The notes under the pieces are model-generated. The model was given only the letters and a program-made list of their open reading frames with translations, had not been told where the DNA came from and did not search any database. Positions 16,592 to 24,661 of a stretch of DNA of 62,500 bases are shown here, one piece after another. Made by a program: the position numbers and the translations under genes. This DNA comes from an uncultured Bacteroidales bacterium (GTDB lineage Bacteria > Bacteroidota > Bacteroidia > Bacteroidales > UBA932): positions 1 through 62,500 of the forward strand of contig CAMKAJ010000012.1 in assembly GCA_946410455.1 (NCBI GenBank). Direction: 5' to 3'. Every line of letters starts with the position of its first letter. Position 1 is the first letter of the stretch.

Positions 16592-18064
16592 TCAATAATT
16601 GTACCCGGGTGAAGCGGGCAGATTAGGATTCAGCTGACGCTGCGTGGAAGGGATGGGGAAATGTTCGTTCTTGCCTTCCGTAAAGCCAAGAGGACCAAGC
16701 ACTTCGACAGCCTTGCCCCAGCGTACCAGGTCGAAGAAGCGATTATCTTCCATTGCAAGCTCGGCATGCCTCTCCTCCTGTACAGCATCCAGGCTCACAG
16801 GCACCACGGCAAGTCCCGCACGACCTCGCACCTGATCCAGGGCATCCTGGGCAGTGATGCTGCCCGCAGGAGCGCCGTTCATCACGGCCTCCGCATAGTT
16901 GAGCAGTATCTCGGCATAACGGATAAGGCGCACATCATAGTCGCGTCCGTAGCCGTTGAAAGACCACTTATTGTAGCGGGAAGGGGTGTAAACCTTGCCG
17001 TTATAGTAGGGATTCACGCACATTGTGCTGATTTCGTCTCCCTCGGGAGTGGTGGTTCCGCGCTCAAGAATAGTTGCCTGCTTGCGGATAACATCGCCAC
17101 GGCCGTCCAGGAAGTCTATCAGCTTCTGGCTGGGCACCTTGAATCCCCATCCCTGCATGTTGGAGGCGGGATTGTTGCGGGGACCCTGGATGAACGCGTA
17201 GTAGCACATTGGAGCCTCGCCGGTACTCTGGCCGAGCGTGGAGCTCTGGATGCTCATAAGAAGTTCTGCGGAATTCTCGCCCTTCATCAAGAACACGTCG
17301 CGGAAGCTGGACAGAAGAGAAAACTCTCCGCTCCGGATAATCGCATCTGCCTGGGCAGCAGCCTCGTTCCAGTCTTTACGGTACAGGGCAACGCGAGATT
17401 TAAGCGCCCTGGCAGTCCAGCTGGTATAGCGTCCGGGATATTCGTCCCAGGAGTCGGGCACCACCTTTATTGCATCGTCCAGGTCGGCATAGATGTAGCC
17501 GAAGAGCTGCTCCTCGGTAGAGACCTTCATCTTTGCGAGCTCATCGGATGTCATAGTCCTGTCTATGTAAGGCACGCTGCCGAAGATGCGAAGCAGGTTG
17601 AAGTAGGCCCAGGCGCGGATAATCTTGGCCTCTCCACGGGTTTCCGCTACCTGGCGGAGTCCGTCCCCGGAGGTGATTGCCTCGGCAAACTTATCCATAG
17701 ATTCGATTGCGTAGTTGGCAGAAGACGATATGTTGTAGAAATATGTCCACATGTCGGCTACGCAGGTATTGGAAGCGTCAAGGCTGAAGTTGTCTATGGC
17801 TGCTGCCATGGGGCCGTCATCTGCAGAGCTTCCCTTGTCGGCGTCGTCGGAGCAAATATCCATTACAGCCACGTAGTTGAAGGCCTCCCCCTCGCCCAAA
17901 CGCATACTTGCGTAGGCGGCGCTCAGGGGCATAATGATATTCTCCGGCTTGGTATAGTCCAGGCCGGACGAGGGCATGCTGGCCTCGGTGCGAATGTTCA
18001 GGAAATCGGAGCAGCTGCAAAGAGAGAGAATGGCGCAAGCAATAATAACGATATACTTTTTCAT
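16592..18064 (-). CDS. susD: SusD/RagB-family outer-membrane lipoprotein
   Basis: A 490-residue SusD-like lipoprotein; the signal ends LCSCSDFLNI, the usual SusD start. The N-terminal SusD-like region with TPR helices is followed by the RagB/SusD C-terminal domain (WSFNGYGRDYDVRLIRYAEILLNYAEA, ERHAELAMEDNRFFDLVRWG, PIPSTQRQLNPNL). It caps the SusC barrel and delivers glycan fragments to it. The gene lies 6 nt downstream of susC. Sequence does not show which sugar it binds; the neighbouring GH144/GH3 genes point to a beta-1,2-linked glucan. Confidence 0.96.
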   Translation of the reverse strand: MKKYIVIIACAILSLCSCSDFLNIRTEASMPSSGLDYTKPENIIMPLSAAYASMRLGEGEAFNYVAVMDICSDDADKGSSADDGPMAAAIDNFSLDASNTCVADMWTYFYNISSSANYAIESMDKFAEAITSGDGLRQVAETRGEAKIIRAWAYFNLLRIFGSVPYIDRTMTSDELAKMKVSTEEQLFGYIYADLDDAIKVVPDSWDEYPGRYTSWTARALKSRVALYRKDWNEAAAQADAIIRSGEFSLLSSFRDVFLMKGENSAELLMSIQSSTLGQSTGEAPMCYYAFIQGPRNNPASNMQGWGFKVPSQKLIDFLDGRGDVIRKQATILERGTTTPEGDEISTMCVNPYYNGKVYTPSRYNKWSFNGYGRDYDVRLIRYAEILLNYAEAVMNGAPAGSITAQDALDQVRGRAGLAVVPVSLDAVQEERHAELAMEDNRFFDLVRWGKAVEVLGPLGFTEGKNEHFPIPSTQRQLNPNLPASPGYNY

Positions 18065-18070
18065 GGCTGC

Positions 18071-21000
18071 TTAGAAATTAAGGTTAACACCTGCGGTATA
18101 AATGGCCTGCATAGGATATACGGAAGCACCGTCTATGCCGGTTGCGGTAGGGCTGCCGCCGATTTCTGTGGTGAAACCGTTGTAGCCAAAGAGAGTAAGG
18201 GGCCTCTGGGCAGAAACGTACGCACGAATCCTGCCGGCTCCGAACACGTTGCGGAAGGTGTAGCCGAGCTGCACGTTCTGGATTCGCACCATGGAGCCGT
18301 CCTCTACAAAAAAGCTGTTGCTCTGTGCCATCAGGCTCTCCGTAAGGGCCTTGGGGCTGGGATACGTGGCGCTGGGAGCATCCTTTCGCCAGGCGTTCTT
18401 GTAGAAGTCGTAATCGAAGTTGCCGTCTGAGAACACCTGCTTGTTGATGCGCTTGGAGTTGAATATCTTGTTGCCGATGTTGGAGTTGAGCACCATGGAG
18501 AAGTCCCAGTTCTTCCACTCGAATCCGAGGTTAAGGCCCAGCATGAGCCAGGGCAGAGGGCTGCCAAGATAGGTGCGGTCATCCTCGTTGATAATCTTGT
18601 TGCCGTCGATGTCGCGGTACCTGAAGTAACCCTGGTCTGCGGTAGTCTGGGTTACGTCGTCGTCGCGAAGCAGTGCCTCGGAGCGGCTCTGGAATATGCC
18701 CTCAACCTGGTAGCCCCAGAAAGCGCCGATAGGATAGCCCACCTGCGTGAGGGTTGAATAAACGCCGTTCACGGCTGCTCCGGGAATGTTGTCGCGACCC
18801 TCAAGGGCAAGCACGGAGTTGTGGTTGAAGGTAGCGTTGAAGCCCACATTGTAGTGGAACTCATCGGCAATGCTGTCGGCCCACTTGAGCGAGAGCTCGG
18901 CACCGGCGTTGAGCACCTTGCCGTTGTTGGCAAGCAGGGTTGCCACGCCGCCGCCGGTAGCAATGGGAGCGTGGAACACAACCCTGTCCGTTACGCGGTA
19001 GTAGAGGTCGAGCTCACCGGTGAGTCGGTTGCGCAGGAAGGCAAAGTCGGCACCCACGTTGGTCTCGTTCACCACCTCCCAGTGGAGGAAGTTCTGATAC
19101 ACGGTCTGGGCACCTATTCCGTCCACAACCTTGTCGCCAAACACAGCAGAGCTGCCGATACCGGAAGCGCCTGCAATATTTACGTCGTTGGCGGGCACGT
19201 TGTCGTTACCCAGCATACCCCAGCTGGCGCGCAGCTTGAGGAAGTCGAATACCTGCTGGCCCCGCATAAAGTCCTCGTCGGAGATGTTCCAACCCAGACC
19301 CACGGAGGGGAAGAGGCCCCATTTCTCGTTGAACGGCGTAGCGGGATCGTCGTTGTACTTGGAGCTGCCGTCGGCACGCAGCGTGATGGTAGCCAGGTAC
19401 TTACCCTTGTAGTTGTAGGTACCCCTGGTGAAGAACGAAAGGCCGTTGTAGCGGGAGGCGCCGTCTGTGGTGCTCTGGTTCTTGTAGGAGCCGTTCACTA
19501 GGTAGCGGGCCTGCCTGTCGTAATCGGGCACGTTGCTCGCAACGCCCTGCAGCCAGGCGCTGTAGAGCATCCTTGTAGACTGTCCGAGCATGGCGGTAAA
19601 AGAGTGGTCGCCAATGGTGTCTGAATACGTGAGCGTGTTGTCCAGGATGTGATACAAGCTGTAGCTGTAGGTCTTGTTGAGCCCGGAGATGGATGTGCCC
19701 TGAGATCCGCCAACATAGTGCTCCGGAGTGTAAGTCTCGGAGTCAGCGAAGTTGAAGTCCAGGTTGTAAGAGGTCTTGAACTTGAGTTTCTCGGGGATGA
19801 TGGTGGCCTCTGCATAAGCGGAGAACACGGTCTTGAAGCCGTCGGTCCAGCTGCGGTGGTAGTATGCGCTAGCTGCCGGGTTGCCATAGTTATTGCCATA
19901 ACCGTGGAGCTGTGGAGCGTCAAAGGCCACAGGATAGGCGGCGGTATTGGCGTCGTTGTACACGCTGTACACCGGAGGATTCACGAAGGCCTGGTAGTAC
20001 ACGGAGCTGTTGGGATTGTTGCTCCCGTACTTAGATACCACCGTGTTGAATCCCACCTTGAGCCAGGAACTCATGGTCTGGTCCAGGCGGGCACGGAGGT
20101 TGAGACGGTTGTAATCGTTCTTGTTGAAGTTCATGATACCGTCCTGGTAGTAGTAGCTCAGACCCACGGAGTAGTTGGTCTTCTCTGTGCCGCCGGAAAG
20201 ATCTACGGAGTGGGAATGGGTGAGTGCGGGGTGCACAAGAGTTTTGTACCAGTCGGTGCTCACGCCGTTGTAGTCTGCGGCATTCTTGGCCACGAATCCG
20301 CTCATATCCTGATAGGCCAGGTTGTAGAGCTCTACATACTGCTCGGTGTTAGCGAGCTTCATGATGTTGGTGGGCACCTGCACTCCGGCATATCCGTCGT
20401 AGCTCACGCGGGCGTGCCCGAGCTCACCCTTGCGGGTGGTGACGATGATGACGCCGTTGGCTGCGCGCACGCCGTAGATGGCGGCAGCAGATGCGTCTTT
20501 GAGAACGGTCAGCGACTCAATGTCGGAGCTGGCAAGGAAGTCGATGTTGTCCATGAAAGCTCCGTCTACCACGTACAGAGGGTTGGCATAGTCGCCGATG
20601 GAACCCACGCCACGGATCTTAACCGAAGGGCCTGCGCCTGGAGCGCCGCTCTGGGTAATCTGCACGCCGCTCACCATGCCGGAAAGTGCGCTCATGGGGT
20701 TGGCGGTTGCCTGCTTGGAGAGTTCTCCTCCCTTGATGTTCACGATGGGAGCGGTGAGGTCCTTGGCCTTCTGGGTGCCGTAACCTACTACCACCACCTC
20801 CTCCAGGAAGGTGTCGTCTTCTTTAAGAGTTACTGTGGCAGGGACCTCGGAGGCCTTGAAGCTCTGGGTTGCGTAACCCATGCAGCTCACCTCTACCACT
20901 ACGTCGGGGCCGGAAACCGTAAGTTGATAGTCTCCGTCCAGTCCGGTAGATGTCCCGTTGGATGTGCCTTGTTCGAGTACCGTGGCGCCGATCACAGGCC

Positions 21001-21097
21001 CCAGCTCGTCCACAACCACACCCTTTACCTGATAGGCCTGGCCATAGCACAGGACTGCTAACAAAATGGCTGTTAGTATTAATGCTATTTTCTTCAT
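18071..21097 (-). CDS. susC: SusC/RagA-family TonB-linked outer-membrane transporter
   Basis: A 1008-residue TonB-dependent transporter. After a Sec signal (residues 1-20) comes a carboxypeptidase-regulatory-like domain (about 22-93), the TonB box region EEVVVVGYGTQ (99-109), and the plug domain to about residue 225 with the SusC signature ending DASAAAIYGVRAANGVII. The remaining 780 residues form the 22-strand barrel, ending in phenylalanine (AGVNLNF) as barrel proteins do. It imports oligosaccharides across the outer membrane using TonB energy. No extra N-terminal sigma-regulator domain is present. The gene starts 3 nt after the GH144-like gene. Confidence 0.97.
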   Translation of the reverse strand: MKKIALILTAILLAVLCYGQAYQVKGVVVDELGPVIGATVLEQGTSNGTSTGLDGDYQLTVSGPDVVVEVSCMGYATQSFKASEVPATVTLKEDDTFLEEVVVVGYGTQKAKDLTAPIVNIKGGELSKQATANPMSALSGMVSGVQITQSGAPGAGPSVKIRGVGSIGDYANPLYVVDGAFMDNIDFLASSDIESLTVLKDASAAAIYGVRAANGVIIVTTRKGELGHARVSYDGYAGVQVPTNIMKLANTEQYVELYNLAYQDMSGFVAKNAADYNGVSTDWYKTLVHPALTHSHSVDLSGGTEKTNYSVGLSYYYQDGIMNFNKNDYNRLNLRARLDQTMSSWLKVGFNTVVSKYGSNNPNSSVYYQAFVNPPVYSVYNDANTAAYPVAFDAPQLHGYGNNYGNPAASAYYHRSWTDGFKTVFSAYAEATIIPEKLKFKTSYNLDFNFADSETYTPEHYVGGSQGTSISGLNKTYSYSLYHILDNTLTYSDTIGDHSFTAMLGQSTRMLYSAWLQGVASNVPDYDRQARYLVNGSYKNQSTTDGASRYNGLSFFTRGTYNYKGKYLATITLRADGSSKYNDDPATPFNEKWGLFPSVGLGWNISDEDFMRGQQVFDFLKLRASWGMLGNDNVPANDVNIAGASGIGSSAVFGDKVVDGIGAQTVYQNFLHWEVVNETNVGADFAFLRNRLTGELDLYYRVTDRVVFHAPIATGGGVATLLANNGKVLNAGAELSLKWADSIADEFHYNVGFNATFNHNSVLALEGRDNIPGAAVNGVYSTLTQVGYPIGAFWGYQVEGIFQSRSEALLRDDDVTQTTADQGYFRYRDIDGNKIINEDDRTYLGSPLPWLMLGLNLGFEWKNWDFSMVLNSNIGNKIFNSKRINKQVFSDGNFDYDFYKNAWRKDAPSATYPSPKALTESLMAQSNSFFVEDGSMVRIQNVQLGYTFRNVFGAGRIRAYVSAQRPLTLFGYNGFTTEIGGSPTATGIDGASVYPMQAIYTAGVNLNF

Positions 21098-21100
21098 ATC

Positions 21101-22393
21101 TTACTTTGAATAGTAGAATCCAAGTTTCTCCAAGCCTTGCTGAATCTCGGGGCAGCTGCCGAAGAGCGTCCAGAGAAGGCCGCTGCGATAGTTCTCTATC
21201 ATCACTGCTTCGGGGCCCTGGTCTATTGCCAGGTAGTGCTCCACCACAGGAGGCTCAAATCCGGGATTGACGGCGTCGTAGAAGCCGTAGGGGCCGAAAC
21301 TCTGTGGCATATCGTAATACAGGTGGCGCAGCACCTCCATAGACTCCTTGGGAGTGTAAACAATGGAGCTGATGGCAGCGGTAGGAGACACGGTTCCGTT
21401 CTCGTCGGGCGTACCCGGGTGGTGCGAAGTGTAGCCCACATAAGGGTCGTCGGACGAGGTAAATCCCCAGAAATCAGCGCCATAGCCCTTATGCCCCTTG
21501 GGGTTGTCTATTGCGTATGCGCGATGTATGAGGGTATGGGCCTTGTTACGCTCGAAGTAATTGGTGTATCCATCGCAAAGGCCGGTGGGGTTGAGCCCCA
21601 GCCAGGAATAATGGCAGAAGAAAAGCGGCCCGCCGAGTTCCATGCCGAGGGGCAGCTCAATTCCGTAGTACTCCTTGCCGTTATAATAATAAGAGGATGT
21701 CTTGTAGGAGGCCTCGTAGCACTCGCGACTGATAGGATAAGTGGGCGAAGACGCCGCCAGCACGTATGTAATAAGAGTCTCGTCGAATCCGCTGATGCGG
21801 TGGTTCATCTTGAAGTCGTAGTTCTTGGACCAGTGCCAGTAGAGGGAATCCGTGCCACCCTGGGTGTACCAGCTCCACTCTACGCCACGCCACAGCTCGT
21901 CGCAGAGGGCGGCCAGCGCGGCATCTTCGTCCTTCAGCCACTGGCGTGCGGCCAGCAGGCCCTGTACCATGAATGCGGTCTCTACAAGGTCGCCGCCGTC
22001 GTCGTACTTGCTGAAGCTGAACGGCTGCATGCTGTCGGCGTCGTACCAATGGGCCCAGGCCCCGTGGAAGCGCTCCAGCTTCTCCAGCGAGGCTACCATC
22101 TTGGCAATGCGGGCGACTCCCTCCTCGCGGGGGTAGTACTCGCGCTCCGCACCGGCAATCACTGCCATCATCCCGAATCCGGAACCGCCTATAGTGACAA
22201 TGTTGCCGTTGGCGTCGTTGTTGCGCTCGCGGGCGAGCCCCGTAGCGGGGTCGGCAAAGTCGGTGAAATACTTTATGGTGCAGCGCTCTACGGTGTCCAG
22301 CAGGGCTTCATCGCTCATCTGCCTCTGGGGGCGCGGGCCGCAGGAGCAAAACAGCGCGGCAAGCAGAGCCGCTGCAATCAGGCTATTCTTCAT
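21101..22393 (-). CDS. GH144-like glucoamylase-family lipoprotein
   Basis: A 430-residue protein with a short signal ending CSCGP, probably lipidated although the lipobox is imperfect. Nearly the whole chain is the Glycoamylase/GH144-type barrel: IKYFTDFADPATGLARER, the IGGSGFGMMAVI loop, GGDLVETAFMVQGLLAAR, LYWHWSKN, DETLITYVLAASSPTYP, and HKGYGADFWGFTSSD. Family members act on beta-1,2-glucans as endo-glucanases or sophorose-releasing exo-enzymes; specificity here is inferred. Its start overlaps the end of the GH3 gene by 11 bp, and susC follows after 3 nt, so it is embedded in the PUL operon. Confidence 0.89.
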   Translation of the reverse strand: MKNSLIAAALLAALFCSCGPRPQRQMSDEALLDTVERCTIKYFTDFADPATGLARERNNDANGNIVTIGGSGFGMMAVIAGAEREYYPREEGVARIAKMVASLEKLERFHGAWAHWYDADSMQPFSFSKYDDGGDLVETAFMVQGLLAARQWLKDEDAALAALCDELWRGVEWSWYTQGGTDSLYWHWSKNYDFKMNHRISGFDETLITYVLAASSPTYPISRECYEASYKTSSYYYNGKEYYGIELPLGMELGGPLFFCHYSWLGLNPTGLCDGYTNYFERNKAHTLIHRAYAIDNPKGHKGYGADFWGFTSSDDPYVGYTSHHPGTPDENGTVSPTAAISSIVYTPKESMEVLRHLYYDMPQSFGPYGFYDAVNPGFEPPVVEHYLAIDQGPEAVMIENYRSGLLWTLFGSCPEIQQGLEKLGFYYSK

Positions 22394-24599
22394 AACGGAA
22401 AGATGCTTCGCGGACCTTGTCGGAGGCGCCGCCGATGAAAACTTTGAAGTCGCCGCTCTCGGCTCCCCAGCTCATATCCTGGCGGTAGAACTCAAGCATG
22501 CTGCGGTCTATTGTAAAGCGCACGGTCTGCGTCTGGCCGGGCTCCAGGTACACCTTGGCGTAACCCTTGAGCTGCTTGACTGGGCGGGTCACGCTGCCCA
22601 CGAGGTCGCGGATATACAGCTGCACCGTCTCTGTGCCGGCCACTTCGCCAGCATTGCGCACGCTCACCTCTGCCTCAATGGCACCGTCGCCGGCGAAGGA
22701 AGCCTCGGAGAGCGTGATGTCGGAATACTCGAAGCGGGTGTAGCTCAGGCCGTGGCCGAATGCAAACAGGGGCTCGTTGGGCACGTCCAGATAGCGGGAC
22801 TCATATTTTGCGGCGGGGTGCACGTAGGGGCGGCCGGTATTCTTGGCGTAATGGTAAATGGGCACCTGTCCGATGTTGCGGGGGAAGGTGACGCTGAGCT
22901 TACCGCCGGGATTCACGTCTCCAAAGAGCACGTCGGCCACCGCAAATCCTCCCATGGTGCCGGGGTACCAGGCCTCGAGCATGGCTCCGGCGTAGTTGAT
23001 CTCTTCTGAAAGGTCGAGCGGGCGGCCGTTAAGCAGCACCACTGCAATGGGTTTGCCGGTTGCTGCAAGCTTGCGGAGCAGCTCGCTCTGTACGCCGGGA
23101 ATGTGGATGTCGGAACGACTGGCGGCCTCGCCGGTCCACTGGCAGTCCTCGCCTATCACAAGTACAATCTTGGAAGAGACGGCGGCGGCTGCAAGAGCCT
23201 TTGCAAAGCCGCTGCGGTCGTTGCCCGTCTCCTTGCACCCTTCTGCGTAGATAACGTTGCCGCCGTTAGCCTCGCGTATGGCCTCCACTATGCTGGCAGG
23301 CACGCTCTGCACCTCGCCGGCGCCTCTCCATGAGCCCAGAAGGTCGTCCTTGGAGTCTGCAAGTGCGCCAATTACGGCGATTCTCTCGCCCTTGCGCAGC
23401 GGCAGCACTCCGTCGTTGCTCAGGAGCACCATGCAGTCTGCGGCGAACCTGCGGGCAAATGCTTTGTGCTCAGCGGTGAGCGTCTCTCTGGCCTCAAGTT
23501 CGGGGCTGCAATACTTGTAGGGATCGTCAAAGAGGCCCAGGGCCGCCTTCACGTTGAGCACGCGGCGCACCGCTTCGTCCAGAGTCTTGCGGCTCACCTC
23601 GCCCTTTTTTACCTGCTCTTTGAGGTAGTTGAAATAAGATGCGCTCTGCATGTCCATGTCCATGCCTGCGTTGATGGCAAGGCGTCCGGCATCGGCCTCA
23701 TCGGCCGCATAGCCGTGCTTAACCATCTCGTTGATGCCGGTGTAGTCCGATACCACGAAACCCTTGAATCCCCACTCGTCTCGGAGTATATCTTTGAGCA
23801 AGAAGGAGTTAGCCGTTGCGGGAACGCCGTCCAGCTCGTTGAATGAAGCCATGACGCTAAGGGCGCCAGCATCTACCGCTGCCTTGTAGGGCGGCAGGTA
23901 GAACTCCCTCAGCCAGCGCTCGCTCATATCTACGGTGTTGTAGTCGCGGCCGGCCTGAGGAGCGCCATAAGCTGCAAAATGCTTGACGCAGGCGAGCATT
24001 GTGGCGGGGTCTGCAAGATCTTCGCCCTGATAACCACGGGTCATCGCTGCGGAAATCAAGCTACCGAGGTAAGGGTCTTCGCCCGCTCCCTCTGAAATGC
24101 GGCCCCAGCGGGGTTCTACGCAGATGTCGCACATTGGCGAGTAAGTCCAGTGAAGGCCTGCGGCCGTAGCCTCGCGCGCTGCGATTCTGGCCGACTCCTC
24201 TATTGCTGCCAGGTTCCACGAGGCCGACATTCCCAGGTTGATAGGGAAGATGGTGCGGAAACCGTGGATTACGTCGTAGCCGAAGAGCAGGGGAATGCCT
24301 AATCTTGTTTCGTTTACGGCGATTTCCTGCAGCTTGCGGGTATATTCTGCCGTATAAGCGTTGAAGATATTGCCACAGCGGCCAGCGCGGATGTCGTCTA
24401 TGTAGCCCTGCCTCATGGTAGGGCCGGTAACGCTCCAGTCGCTGGTAAAGAGCACAAGCTGTCCCACCTTCTCGTCGAGGGTCATACGCTTGAGCAATTT
24501 TTCTACGCGGGGGTCGTTAAGATTATCAGAAGTTGACTGAGCGGCGCAGCCGGCAAGCAGACAGCAAGCGGCCACGGCAAGGATGAGGGATTGCTTCAT
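22383..24599 (-). CDS. GH3 beta-glucosidase lipoprotein, first gene of the PUL
   Basis: A 738-residue BglX-like GH3 enzyme, predicted lipoprotein (AACCLLAGC). Features: TYSPMCDICVEPRWGRISEGAGEDP, KHFAAYG, nucleophile D285 in GFVVSDYTG, the C-terminal sandwich domain, and a fibronectin III-like domain at the end. In Bacteroides a GH3 enzyme encoded beside GH144-like genes cleaves beta-1,2-gluco-oligosaccharides, which is the most likely job here; other beta-glucans are possible. An in-frame extension to 25223 exists but is an antisense shadow of the neighbouring gene. The ATG at 24599 (MKQSLIL) is chosen for the signal peptide. It overlaps the next gene by 11 bp. Confidence 0.92.
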   Translation of the reverse strand: MKQSLILAVAACCLLAGCAAQSTSDNLNDPRVEKLLKRMTLDEKVGQLVLFTSDWSVTGPTMRQGYIDDIRAGRCGNIFNAYTAEYTRKLQEIAVNETRLGIPLLFGYDVIHGFRTIFPINLGMSASWNLAAIEESARIAAREATAAGLHWTYSPMCDICVEPRWGRISEGAGEDPYLGSLISAAMTRGYQGEDLADPATMLACVKHFAAYGAPQAGRDYNTVDMSERWLREFYLPPYKAAVDAGALSVMASFNELDGVPATANSFLLKDILRDEWGFKGFVVSDYTGINEMVKHGYAADEADAGRLAINAGMDMDMQSASYFNYLKEQVKKGEVSRKTLDEAVRRVLNVKAALGLFDDPYKYCSPELEARETLTAEHKAFARRFAADCMVLLSNDGVLPLRKGERIAVIGALADSKDDLLGSWRGAGEVQSVPASIVEAIREANGGNVIYAEGCKETGNDRSGFAKALAAAAVSSKIVLVIGEDCQWTGEAASRSDIHIPGVQSELLRKLAATGKPIAVVLLNGRPLDLSEEINYAGAMLEAWYPGTMGGFAVADVLFGDVNPGGKLSVTFPRNIGQVPIYHYAKNTGRPYVHPAAKYESRYLDVPNEPLFAFGHGLSYTRFEYSDITLSEASFAGDGAIEAEVSVRNAGEVAGTETVQLYIRDLVGSVTRPVKQLKGYAKVYLEPGQTQTVRFTIDRSMLEFYRQDMSWGAESGDFKVFIGGASDKVREASFRYEE

Positions 24600-24661
24600 T
24601 CTAGTTTTAGCGTTATAAAGTTCGCTAATGTACACAAAAAGAAGCAAAAAGCGAAAAAAAC

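Noticed and set aside
19649..21061. 470-codon plus-strand open frame inside susC
   Set aside because: Shadow of the SusC reading frame; Val/His-rich translation typical of antisense frames.
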